DNA of 12,298 nt from Rhodobacter sp. (GTDB lineage Bacteria; Pseudomonadota; Alphaproteobacteria; Rhodobacterales; Rhodobacteraceae), in NCBI GenBank assembly GCA_003536295.1, contig DPZQ01000069.1, positions 1-12,298 of the forward strand. The letters run 5' to 3'. Below the pieces are notes generated by a model. That model made no database searches. It worked only from the letters and a program-made list of their open reading frames with translations, and had not been told where the DNA came from. Shown one piece after another: positions 1 to 7,374 of this stretch. The first letter of the stretch is position 1, and each line of letters starts with the position of its first letter. Both the position numbers and the translations under genes were made by a program.

Positions 1-1
1 A

Positions 2-1126
2 AAAGACATGCTTTTGCACCACCCCTATGAAACATTTGATCTGGTGGTGCGCTTTTTAGAACAGGCTGCACGCGACCCTAATGTTTTAGCTATCAAACAA
101 ACTCTATATCGCACCAGCCATGACAGCCCCATCGTCGCCGCCTTGTGCGAAGCCGCCGAGGCCGGAAAATCCGTCACCGCCTTGGTTGAACTCAAAGCCC
201 GCTTTGATGAGGCCGCAAATATCCGCCAGTCGCGCCGTCTTGAACGGGCGGGGGCACACGTGGTTTATGGATTTATTCACTATAAAACCCATGCTAAAAT
301 ATCGACAGTGGTTAGGCGCGAAGGGGATCAACTGGTGACCTATACCCATTATGGTACGGGCAATTACCACCCGATCACCGCACGCATCTATACGGATCTG
401 TCCTTTTTCACCTGCGACGGCGCGCTTGGCCGCGATGCAACTAAAGTCTTTAACTATCTCTCAGGCTATGTTCAGCCCGAAGGATTAGAGAATTTGGCTA
501 TCTCGCCTATAACGCTTAAGCCGCGGCTTTTAGAACTTATCGCAACCGAAGCTGCGCACGCGCGCGCAGGGCGCCCTGCGGCCATTTGGGTAAAGGTCAA
601 TTCTCTGATTGAATCAAATGTCATTGATGCGCTTTATGCGGCCTCAAACGCGGGGGTGAAGATTGATTTGGTGGTGCGGGGCATTTGCGGCCTGCGGCCC
701 GGGATCAAAGGCCTGTCTGAAAATATTCGCGTAAAATCGGTGGTTGGGCGCTTTTTAGAACATTCTCGCATCGTTTGTTTTGGCAACGGGTATGGATTGC
801 CATCCACCAAGGCTCGGGTGTTCTTGTCATCAGCTGATTGGATGGACCGCAACCTGTCTCGGCGTGTGGAAACTTTAGTTGAAGTGCACAATTTCACTGT
901 CAAAAGTCAAATAGTGTCACAAATCATGGTCGCAAATCTATCGGACGAGGCGCAAAGCTGGGTGTTGCAACCAGACGGACGCTATTTGCGCGACCTTGAG
1001 GCAGACGGGTGCTCCCTTTTCAGTTGCCATAGGTTCTTTATGGAAAACTCGTCCCTTTCTGGGCGCGGATCCGCTGCTGCAAAAGGGGGCGCTGAATTGA
1101 TCGCCTCTGATAACCAGACCACATAA
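2..1126 (+). CDS. ppk: Polyphosphate kinase, C-terminal part (partial, start lies before the window)
   Basis: PPK1 reversibly transfers the terminal phosphate of ATP to a growing polyphosphate chain at the inner face of the membrane. The frame is open from the first bases and reads KDMLLHHPYETF, an internal PPK1 stretch, so the ATG at position 8 is not the true start. Visible landmarks are ARDPNVLAIKQTLYRT, the THAK histidine (base about 290), which matches the autophosphorylated His435 of E. coli PPK, and the second histidine in YTHYGTGNYHP exactly 19 residues later, the same spacing as His435/His454. Further on come VRGICGLRPG and the LSSADWMDRN motif of the second phospholipase-D-like domain. 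About 374 residues are present of a usual total near 700. It ends at TAA 1124-1126. ppx follows on the same strand, a common pairing of polyphosphate synthesis and breakdown. Family identity is near certain. Confidence 0.96.
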   Translation, partial: KDMLLHHPYETFDLVVRFLEQAARDPNVLAIKQTLYRTSHDSPIVAALCEAAEAGKSVTALVELKARFDEAANIRQSRRLERAGAHVVYGFIHYKTHAKISTVVRREGDQLVTYTHYGTGNYHPITARIYTDLSFFTCDGALGRDATKVFNYLSGYVQPEGLENLAISPITLKPRLLELIATEAAHARAGRPAAIWVKVNSLIESNVIDALYAASNAGVKIDLVVRGICGLRPGIKGLSENIRVKSVVGRFLEHSRIVCFGNGYGLPSTKARVFLSSADWMDRNLSRRVETLVEVHNFTVKSQIVSQIMVANLSDEAQSWVLQPDGRYLRDLEADGCSLFSCHRFFMENSSLSGRGSAAAKGGAELIASDNQTT

Positions 1127-1162
1127 CCATCAAGCGATTGACCGGCCCTCCAGTTGTGGGCA

Positions 1163-1190
1163 TTGTTTTTAAAACTATATATCGGATACT
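1163..1190 (+). promoter_or_regulatory. Possible promoter ahead of ppx (weak)
   Basis: TTGTTT (1163-1168) and GATACT (1185-1190) are separated by 16 bases in the ppk-ppx gap. The -10 box ends four bases before GTG 1195, so any transcript would have almost no leader. The match is only moderate, and AT-rich spacers give such matches by chance. Confidence 0.25.
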
Positions 1191-1194
1191 CATA

Positions 1195-2733
1195 GTGACC
1201 CGAAGCGTAGACGCTCTTTTAGTGGGCAGATTAGAACGCCCCATTTTTGAAGACCCGAAGGCCCAAAATTTGTCACGAGTCGGCGTGATTGACATTGGTT
1301 CAAATTCAGTACGATTGGTGGTTTTTGACGGAGCTGCTCGATCACCAGCGTATTTTTACAACGAAAAAGTGATGGCGGGCTTAGGTCAAGGCTTAGTGGA
1401 CACGGGTTATTTATCTCCCAACGGCCGCATCCGCGCGCTAGATGCTTTAAAACGTTTTGCAGTTTTGGGGCGTGAAATGGGCACGGGCACTTTGATTGCT
1501 GTGGCCACAGCTGCGGTGCGCGAAGCCAAAGATGGGCTCGATTTTGAGGCTGAAGTTTTAGCCAAAACGGGAATTGCCATGACCATCATTGACGGCGCCG
1601 AAGAGGCGCGCCTGTCGGCACAAGGCGTGCTTTTGGGCTGGCCCGATGCAAAGGGAATTATGTGTGACATTGGGGGTAGCTCAATGGAGCTTGCCCGCAT
1701 ATGCGACGCTGCAGTGGGCTTACGTACCTCCGGGCCGCTTGGGCCTTTTCGACTAGAGAGAATAGCTCCAAAAGATCGCAGAGACCATATTCGATCGATT
1801 TTACAGCCTTTGCAAAGTTTTTTTAAGTCAAAACAAGAACGGCTTTATTTGGTTGGCGGCTCATGGCGAGTGATCGCCAAAATAGATATGGAGCGACGCA
1901 ATTATCCGCTGCGGGTTTTACATGAATACCGGATGGAACAAGACGACGTAATCGCCACATTAGACTGGATACAAAATACCAATTTGCAAGAAATTAGGGC
2001 GCAGATAGGCACCTCAAACGATCGACTTAAACTGGTCCCCTTGGCGGCCGAGGTGTTGCGAGAAATGGTTGCGCTGTTTGACCCATCGGAAATTGATATC
2101 TCTGCCTACGGTATCCGTGAAGGCTTGCTTTATGAACAAATGCCAAAAAAGCTACGTGCCCAAGATCCTCTGATCGAAGCGGCGCGCGCCACCGAGTTTA
2201 GTTTGGCGCGCATTCCGGGTTTTGGGGAGGTTTTATTTAATTTCATCCTGCCGCTCTTCAAAGGCTCACCACTCGAACGACTGCGGCTGATCAAGGCCGC
2301 CTGTCTTTTACATGACACTAGCTGGCGTGCCCATCCTGATTACCGCGCCGAGGCCTGTTTTGATAGTGCCACAAGGTCAAGCTTAGCTGGGCTGGATCAT
2401 ATGGGGCGGCTGTTCTTGGGGTTGGCACTTTTGCACCGCTATAAAAATTCTCACAACTCAACCAAAACCAACTCGATCTTTAATCTTTTGTCGCAAGAGG
2501 ACATTAAGTCGGCTGAAATATTGGGTAAAGCAATGCGTTTTGGTGCAATGTTTTCACTGGGTGATTTAAGCCAAGCAGGTAGGCTTGACCTTAGTATTAA
2601 AAAGAAGACCTTGACCTTAACGCTGTTCACGTATGGCGAGCATTTATTTGGCGAAGTGGCTAAGGCGCGATTTATCTCGCTTGCGGCATCTCTGGAGTGC
2701 CAAGACGAGGTGGTTTTTGCTGCTCAACCTTGA
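1195..2733 (+). CDS. ppx: Exopolyphosphatase, Ppx/GppA family
   Basis: Ppx/GppA enzymes remove terminal phosphates from polyphosphate, and some members also hydrolyse pppGpp. The protein has the ASKHA-fold signatures GVIDIGSNSVRLVVFDG (about residues 30-46), TAAVREA (about 105-111) and CDIGGSSMEL (about 157-166), followed by LYLVGGSWR and a long helical HD-like C-terminal region with HDTSWRAHPDY. No ATG exists upstream. GTG 1195 is chosen because the following TRSVDALLVGRLERP resembles the N-terminus of roseobacter Ppx proteins and gives a usual length of 512 residues. TTG 1138 is an alternative that adds 19 residues, but it has no Shine-Dalgarno. The gene lies 68 bases after ppk, consistent with co-transcription or with its own weak promoter just ahead of the GTG. 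The family call is firm and the exact start is not. Confidence 0.93.
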   Translation: MTRSVDALLVGRLERPIFEDPKAQNLSRVGVIDIGSNSVRLVVFDGAARSPAYFYNEKVMAGLGQGLVDTGYLSPNGRIRALDALKRFAVLGREMGTGTLIAVATAAVREAKDGLDFEAEVLAKTGIAMTIIDGAEEARLSAQGVLLGWPDAKGIMCDIGGSSMELARICDAAVGLRTSGPLGPFRLERIAPKDRRDHIRSILQPLQSFFKSKQERLYLVGGSWRVIAKIDMERRNYPLRVLHEYRMEQDDVIATLDWIQNTNLQEIRAQIGTSNDRLKLVPLAAEVLREMVALFDPSEIDISAYGIREGLLYEQMPKKLRAQDPLIEAARATEFSLARIPGFGEVLFNFILPLFKGSPLERLRLIKAACLLHDTSWRAHPDYRAEACFDSATRSSLAGLDHMGRLFLGLALLHRYKNSHNSTKTNSIFNLLSQEDIKSAEILGKAMRFGAMFSLGDLSQAGRLDLSIKKKTLTLTLFTYGEHLFGEVAKARFISLAASLECQDEVVFAAQP

Positions 2734-2759
2734 TCAGGCTGTGAAATTCGCGCTATAAT
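2730..2759 (+). promoter_or_regulatory. Sigma-70-type promoter for the TerB/J-domain gene, predicting a leaderless mRNA
   Basis: TTGATC (2730-2735) and a perfect TATAAT (2754-2759) are 18 bases apart. The -35 box overlaps the ppx stop codon TGA (2731-2733). A start site seven bases after the -10 box falls on 2766, the A of the next gene's ATG. No Shine-Dalgarno-like sequence precedes that ATG. The promoter is seen directly; leaderless translation is inferred. Confidence 0.65.
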
Positions 2760-2765
2760 CACTCC

Positions 2766-3479
2766 ATGTCAATTTGGAAAAGCATAAGCCACGTCCTAAC
2801 TGCTTTGACCTCGGGCCAAAGTCTGTTGGCGGTTTTTGACCTTTTACGGACCAAAAAACTGCATACGCCCAACCGGTCGGTGGCCTTTACCATCGCCATC
2901 ATTGCCTTAGGGGCCAAAATGGCTAAAGCCGACGGTCAAGTGACACGAGACGAGGTTACAGCCTTTCGCCAAATTTTTTCACTACCTGACTCGGAACAAC
3001 AAAATGCCGCGCGTGTTTTTAATTTAGCGCGTCAAGATGTGGTGGGCTTTGACAGCTATGCCCGCAAAATTGCGGCCATTTTTGCGAACGAACCACCCAT
3101 TTTAATTGATATTTTAGAGGGTCTTTTCCATATCTCAATGTCGGACGGAAATTACCATCCAGCTGAAGATTCTTTTTTGCATGAGGTGTCGCAGATTTTC
3201 GGCATCAACGATCAATGTTTTCGCGCCTTGCGGGCCCGTTATGTTTCGGGTTCACCGCAAGATCCCTTCGATGTTTTGGGGCTTTCACCTGAAGTAAGCT
3301 TGAATAACGCGCGGGTGGCTTGGAAAATGGCAGTGCGCAACAACCATCCCGACCGCCTAATCGCACGAGGCGTCCCCCCAGAAGCTATCAAATTAGCCGA
3401 ACGTCGATTGATTGCCATAAATGTCGCTTGGGAAGAAATTCGAAAAATGTCCCGATTTTTAAAAACCCAAAGCTTATAA
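2766..3479 (+). CDS. TerB-domain / J-domain protein, DjlA-like co-chaperone
   Basis: J-domain proteins recruit Hsp70 (DnaK) and stimulate its ATPase through an HPD motif. The 237-residue product has a helical TerB-like region at about residues 40-155, with two acidic repeats, AKADGQVTRDEV and SMSDGNYHPAEDSF, spaced as in DjlA relatives. A C-terminal J domain follows at about 165-232, opening with DPFDVLGLSPE and carrying HPD at 194-196. There is no clear membrane segment, unlike E. coli DjlA, whose N-terminus is membrane-anchored, so a cytoplasmic protein is likely. The ATG is preceded by a TATAAT box and not by a ribosome site. The gene starts 32 bases after ppx, and the nhaA remnant follows. 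The domain call is firm; the client and biological role are unknown. Confidence 0.88.
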   Translation: MSIWKSISHVLTALTSGQSLLAVFDLLRTKKLHTPNRSVAFTIAIIALGAKMAKADGQVTRDEVTAFRQIFSLPDSEQQNAARVFNLARQDVVGFDSYARKIAAIFANEPPILIDILEGLFHISMSDGNYHPAEDSFLHEVSQIFGINDQCFRALRARYVSGSPQDPFDVLGLSPEVSLNNARVAWKMAVRNNHPDRLIARGVPPEAIKLAERRLIAINVAWEEIRKMSRFLKTQSL

Positions 3480-3549
3480 TATCACTGCTCGTTTCCAATT
3501 AACAAGAAATCAACAGAAAATAGATATACTTTTTGTCATACTTTTAAAA

Positions 3550-4676
3550 ATAACGCGCCACGACGCCTTTGGTGGCGTTCTTTTGATGGTAGCAACACTT
3601 TGCACAATGATCATTCCAAACTCCCGACTAGAGCCGTTTTATGACGGTACGTTAGAGGCAATGCTTACAATTAACTATGACGGAATTGGCCAGTCACAAC
3701 CCCTTATCCTTTGGATAAATGGCAGGTTTATGGCGGTTTTTTCTTCTTAGTAGGGCTCGAGCTAAAACGCCCCCGTGATGTGATCTTACCCGGGGCCGCG
3801 GGAGGCATGGTGGTTCTATCTCTAATTTTGTCTTTTCCAACCTATCAGATCAAGCCACCATCAATGGTTGAGCTATTCTAACGTCCACGGATATTGCTTT
3901 TTTTGAGGCGTTTTGGCGTTGGTTGGCAATCGCGCTCCCTGGTCTTTGAAGCTTCTTTTGCTGACTTTGGCGTTCTTAGGTGATTTAGGCGCCATTATTG
4001 TGGTTGCGCTTTTTTACACAGACAATTTGTAGATTTGCTATCTTCTGTGAGCCTTTGCACCACTGCTTGGCTGGTTCTTACTAAACAAATCTGGCGTACC
4101 CAAAATGCCCCATTATTTGATGTTGGGCGCTATCTTATGGGTCTTGGCGCTGCAATCCGGGGTGCATGCCACATTTGCAGGTGTTGAAACTGCCTTTTTC
4201 GTTCCATTTATGAATTATCGTGATCACAAAACGCTTGAGGATATCGAGCATGGGCTTGCAAATTACGTCAGTTTTTTAATCGTGCCACTTTTTCTTTTGA
4301 AAATGCAGGCGTCATCCTAGAAAAAATGTCGGTTGCCGACTTTGGCCGCCCCCCTCCCCCTAAGCATTGCCGCTGGGCTCTTGATCGGAAAGCAAGTGAG
4401 TATTTTTGGGATGGTGTTTTTATTAGTCAAAACTGGCGTCGCGCGTCTGTCCAATAGAGCAAGTTGGAGCCATGTTTGCGGCATCAACAGTTTCGCGGGC
4501 ATAGGCCATACCAAGCCCTTGTTAATCGGATCGCTTAGCTTTTCAGATATTAACTTTATGAATGATAGGCGTATGGGGGCTTGATTGGCTCGATCATATT
4601 AACACTTTTGGGATACGAGATTTTACTCTTTATAGCGCCTAGTATATCCGCCCCTAAGATCAAAATCATACTATAA
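3550..4676 (+). pseudogene. nhaA: Decayed Na+/H+ antiporter NhaA
   Basis: Intact NhaA is a 12-helix inner-membrane protein of about 390 residues that exchanges Na+ for H+. Pieces in NhaA order appear in all three forward frames: HDAFGGVLLMVATL (3559 on), a WIN..MAVF stretch (about 3712-3740), LVGLELKR (from 3747), TSTDIAF (about 3880), LALVGNRAPWSLK (from 3913), LGDLGAIIVVALFYTDNL (to 4029), GAILWVLALQSGVHATFAGV (about 4120-4185), IAAGLLIGK (about 4366-4392) and LIGSIILTLLGYEILL (from 4581). Stops interrupt at 3748, 3879, 4030, 4048, 4318 and 4582. The first break is a missing T in the run at 3737-3742. About 11 codons are missing between the KR and GGM motifs. The usual DDLGAI reads GDLGAI, and WIND reads WING. 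No start codon is visible. The flanking genes are intact, so random sequencing error is unlikely. Confidence 0.93.
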
Positions 4677-4678
4677 AC

Positions 4679-4716
4679 GAAAAATAGGCTTTAGAGGCAA
4701 AACCGGCCCCTAAAGC
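4679..4716 (-). terminator. Intrinsic terminator of the methylmalonyl-CoA mutase gene
   Basis: Read on the minus strand, an 11-bp stem (4716-4706 with 4698-4688, including one U-G wobble) closes a 7-base loop and is followed by CUAUUUUUCGUUU. It begins 9 bases after the mutase stop codon. On the plus strand the stem has an A-C mismatch and no downstream T run, so it works mainly for the minus strand. Confidence 0.8.
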
Positions 4717-4725
4717 TAATCAAGA

Positions 4726-6855
4726 TTAATTTCTAGGCCGCTGCAATAGATGCAATATATCACGTGCAGCATCAGGAATATGGGTGCCGGGGCCGAAAAT
4801 CGCTTTTACACCAGCATCATATAGAAACTGATAATCTTGGCTGGGAATAACCCCACCGCAAATCACCAAAATATGGTCAGCCCCCGCCGCGCGCAGAGCA
4901 TTTACTAGGAGCGGAGCCAAGGTCTTGTGACCTGCCGCTTGACTTGAAATGCCTACTAAATCAACGCCCGCAGCAATAGCATCGCGGGCCGCTTCTTCAG
5001 GTGTTTGAAAAAGGGGTCCCACATCAACCTGAAACCCCAAATCACCAAAGGCGCTAGCAATGACCTTAGCGCCACGATCATGACCATCTTGCCCCATTTT
5101 CACCACCAACATGTGCGGCACCCGCCCCCTGGTTTGACTATAGGTGGCAAGTTCGTCTTTCAGGGCGGCAAAGTCAGAGTCATTGGCATAGGCGGCACCA
5201 TAGACCCCTTTTAATGTTTGGGTTTTAGCGCTGTGGCGCCCAAACACCTCTTCAAGGGCCATCGACATTTCCCCCACGGTGGCGCGGGCGCGGGCAGCCT
5301 CGACCGCCGCTTCTAGAACATTTCCCCCTTCTTTAGCCCGGCGCGTCATCTCCGCCAAGGCTTGGGTGGACGCCACCTCATCTCGGTTGGCCCGCAACTT
5401 TTGTAAACGTGCAATCTGTCCGTCGCGCACGGCCACATTGTCGATATCTAAAATATCAATTGGATCTTGGCTGTTAAGCTTATATTTATTCACCCCAACA
5501 ATCACTGTTTCGGCGCGGTCAATCGCCGCTTGTCGCCGCGCGGCACTGTCTTCGATTTGCAGCTTGGGCATTCCCGAGGCGACGGCCTTGGTCATTCCTC
5601 CCAACTCTTCCACCTCTTGCATCAAGGCCCAAGCTTGATCCACCAATGAGGCGGTTAGGCTTTCTACATAGTAGCTGCCCGCCAAAGGGTCGACCACATC
5701 GGTCACGCCCGTTTCTTCTTGTAATATCAGCTGAGTATTCCGCGCGATACGAGCCGCAAACTCAGTGGGCAGCGCCATCGCCTCGTCAAGCGCATTGGTG
5801 TGCAACGACTGCGTGCCGCCCAATACCGCGGCCAAAGCCTCATAAGCGGTGCGCACCACGTTATTATAGGGGTCTTGCTCTTGCAAACTTACCCCCGAGG
5901 TTTGGCAATGAGTGCGCAACATCAGGCTTTGCGGCATTTGCGCGCCGAATTCACTCATGACACGATGCCAAATGATACGCGCGGCGCGCAGTTTGGCCGC
6001 TTCCATAAAAAAATTCATGCCGATGGCAAAAAAGAACGACAGGCGCGGCGCAAATGCGTCAACATCCATACCCCGCGCGATGGCCGAACGCACATATTCG
6101 CGCCCATCTGCCAGCGTAAAGCCCAGCTCTTGTACCAGATTGGCCCCCGCCTCTTGCATATGATAGCCACTGATCGATATTGAGTTGAACTTAGGCATAT
6201 CTGAGGCCGTATATTCAATAATATCGCCCACCAACCGCATCGAGGGTTCGGGCGGATAGATATAGGTATTGCGAACCATAAATTCTTTTAGAATGTCATT
6301 TTGAATGGTGCCCGACAGGGCAGCGCGCAGTACTCCTTGTTCTTCGCCAGCCACGATAAAACTGGCCAAGATTGGAATGACCGCGCCGTTCATCGTCATT
6401 GAAACACTAACTCGGTCAAGGGGAATACCATCGAACAGGATCTTCATATCCTCGACCGAGTCGATGGCAACCCCCGCTTTGCCCACATCACCAGTCACGC
6501 GCGGATGATCAGAATCGTAGCCGCGGTGAGTTGCCAGATCAAAGGCCACCGAGACCCCTTGTTGCCCCGCATCCAAAGCCTTGCGATAAAAGGCATTTGA
6601 GGCTTCGGCCGTCGAAAATCCCGCATATTGACGAATGGTCCAAGGGCGCCCTGCATACATGGTGGCCTTTACGCCGCGTGTATAGGGCTCAAAGCCCGGC
6701 AACGCACCCATATGGGGCAGGTCTAACGTGTCTTTGGCTGTATAAAGCGGTTTGATCGCGATCCCCTCAAGCGTGGTGCGTGTCAGCGCATCAAGGGGGC
6801 GGTCTTTAAGCTCTTTTGCTGCCAATTTTTGCCATTGGTTTAAATCGTCTGTCAT
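4726..6855 (-). CDS. scpA: Methylmalonyl-CoA mutase, adenosylcobalamin-dependent (single-chain form)
   Basis: It interconverts (R)-methylmalonyl-CoA and succinyl-CoA, the last step that feeds propionyl-CoA carbon into the TCA cycle. The gene is also called mcm or bhbA. The 709-residue product has the usual one-chain length. The N-terminal catalytic barrel shows YAGFSTAEASN and SVAFDLATHRGYDSDHP, then NTYIYPPEPSMR, FNSISISGYHMQEAGA and RTHCQTSG. The C-terminal B12 domain has the DxHxxG motif as GQDGHDRG, with the cobalt-ligand histidine at about residue 592, followed by LVGISSQAAGHK and VICGGVIP. The ATG is supported by AAGGAAAG upstream. It is transcribed in the same direction as pccB-pccA but separated from them by an opposing gene, so it has its own promoter. 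Neither a meaB-type chaperone nor the epimerase is in the window. Confidence 0.97.
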   Translation of the reverse strand: MTDDLNQWQKLAAKELKDRPLDALTRTTLEGIAIKPLYTAKDTLDLPHMGALPGFEPYTRGVKATMYAGRPWTIRQYAGFSTAEASNAFYRKALDAGQQGVSVAFDLATHRGYDSDHPRVTGDVGKAGVAIDSVEDMKILFDGIPLDRVSVSMTMNGAVIPILASFIVAGEEQGVLRAALSGTIQNDILKEFMVRNTYIYPPEPSMRLVGDIIEYTASDMPKFNSISISGYHMQEAGANLVQELGFTLADGREYVRSAIARGMDVDAFAPRLSFFFAIGMNFFMEAAKLRAARIIWHRVMSEFGAQMPQSLMLRTHCQTSGVSLQEQDPYNNVVRTAYEALAAVLGGTQSLHTNALDEAMALPTEFAARIARNTQLILQEETGVTDVVDPLAGSYYVESLTASLVDQAWALMQEVEELGGMTKAVASGMPKLQIEDSAARRQAAIDRAETVIVGVNKYKLNSQDPIDILDIDNVAVRDGQIARLQKLRANRDEVASTQALAEMTRRAKEGGNVLEAAVEAARARATVGEMSMALEEVFGRHSAKTQTLKGVYGAAYANDSDFAALKDELATYSQTRGRVPHMLVVKMGQDGHDRGAKVIASAFGDLGFQVDVGPLFQTPEEAARDAIAAGVDLVGISSQAAGHKTLAPLLVNALRAAGADHILVICGGVIPSQDYQFLYDAGVKAIFGPGTHIPDAARDILHLLQRPRN

Positions 6856-6870
6856 TGGCTTTCCTTTTTT

Positions 6871-6907
6871 GCGATTTTATCGCTCTGATCCTTTTGGTTT
6901 GCCCAAA
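6871..6907. promoter_or_regulatory. Divergent intergenic control region with two short inverted repeats
   Basis: The 71-base gap between the mutase start (6855) and the opposing gene (6927) holds two perfect short palindromes. One is GCGAT-TTT-ATCGC (6871-6883), just upstream of the mutase ribosome site. The other is TTTG-CC-CAAA (6898-6907), placed to overlap promoters in either direction. The second loosely resembles the TTTGCAAA half-site described for the propionyl-CoA regulator PccR of Rhodobacter sphaeroides, but it is two bases longer. Operator function is a guess from position and symmetry. Confidence 0.3.
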
Positions 6908-6920
6908 GCCACCCTATATA
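6894..6920 (+). promoter_or_regulatory. Possible promoter for the DUF4174-type gene
   Basis: TTGGTT (6894-6899) and TATATA (6915-6920) lie 15 bases apart. Seven bases after the -10 box is 6927, the A of the ATG, again predicting little or no leader. No Shine-Dalgarno is visible before the ATG. TATATA is self-complementary and could also serve the minus strand. Confidence 0.4.
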
Positions 6921-6926
6921 GAGCTA

Positions 6927-7370
6927 ATGCGCTTTGTATTGACCCAGCTTCTTATGCTCTTCCTTTGGTCTTTTGGTACCGTTGCCCAAAGCCAAACCCC
7001 TGTTTTTGCACCTGTCGGGGCGAACGATGTCGACAAGGAGTCGCTTATTTACGAAAAGCGCGCCTTGGTGATTTTTGCCGATAGCGAGAAAGACCCAAAT
7101 TTCATCAACCAAGTGGAAAGTCTGGCCGAAGATCCGGGTGCGCTGAATGACCGAGATGTGTTGGTGATTTTGGACGCAACGCCCAGCCCCCCCTCGGCTT
7201 GGCGGCAGTTATTGCATCCGAACGGCTTCTCGCTGGTAATCTTTGACAAAGATGGGACCCGCGCATTGCGCAAACCCCTGCCCTGGTCGGTGCGTGAGAT
7301 CAGCCACGCGATTGACAAATTTTCCTCACGGCGCAACGAGTTGCTAGAGCGCCATCCCGCAGGGCGATAG
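6927..7370 (+). CDS. Small secreted protein, DUF4174-like
   Basis: The product is 147 residues with an apparent signal peptide: MRFVLTQ, a hydrophobic core LLMLFLWSFGTV, and a likely cleavage after AQS near residue 22, so it is probably periplasmic. The mature part reads RALVIFADSEKDPNF, then NDRDVLVILDATP, then GFSLVIFDKDGTRALRKPLP. This alternating strand-helix pattern fits the thioredoxin-like DUF4174 family, but there is no cysteine anywhere, so no redox CXXC chemistry. Its function is unknown. ATG 6927 is preferred over an upstream ATG at 6816, which would put a second hydrophobic stretch in front and overlap the mutase start. It runs opposite to pccA and mcm and stops 4 bases short of the pccA stop, with no terminator in between. 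Similar genes sit beside pccA/mcm in roseobacters as I recall. Confidence 0.82.
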   Translation: MRFVLTQLLMLFLWSFGTVAQSQTPVFAPVGANDVDKESLIYEKRALVIFADSEKDPNFINQVESLAEDPGALNDRDVLVILDATPSPPSAWRQLLHPNGFSLVIFDKDGTRALRKPLPWSVREISHAIDKFSSRRNELLERHPAGR

Positions 7371-7374
7371 GGCA

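Noticed and set aside
1809..1816. TTTGCAAA, a PccR-type half-site
   Set aside because: It is a single copy inside the ppx coding region, without the paired half-site and away from any propionate gene promoter.
3562..3586. Hairpin GACGCC-TTTGGT-GGCGTT followed by CTTTT, a possible terminator after the TerB/J-domain gene
   Set aside because: It lies in the conserved HDAFGGVLL codons of the nhaA remnant, the stem is short and the T run is weak. It is probably a by-product of coding sequence.
4105..4584. Two open frames (4105-4320 and 4333-4584) that could be called small membrane-protein genes
   Set aside because: Both are consecutive NhaA segments in the right order, joined by a frameshift at about 4290-4335. 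They are parts of the pseudogene.
3550..4676. Sequencing error as the sole cause of the nhaA frameshifts
   Set aside because: Long uninterrupted genes flank it on both sides, and the remnant also has missense changes at key residues and an internal deletion, which point to real decay.
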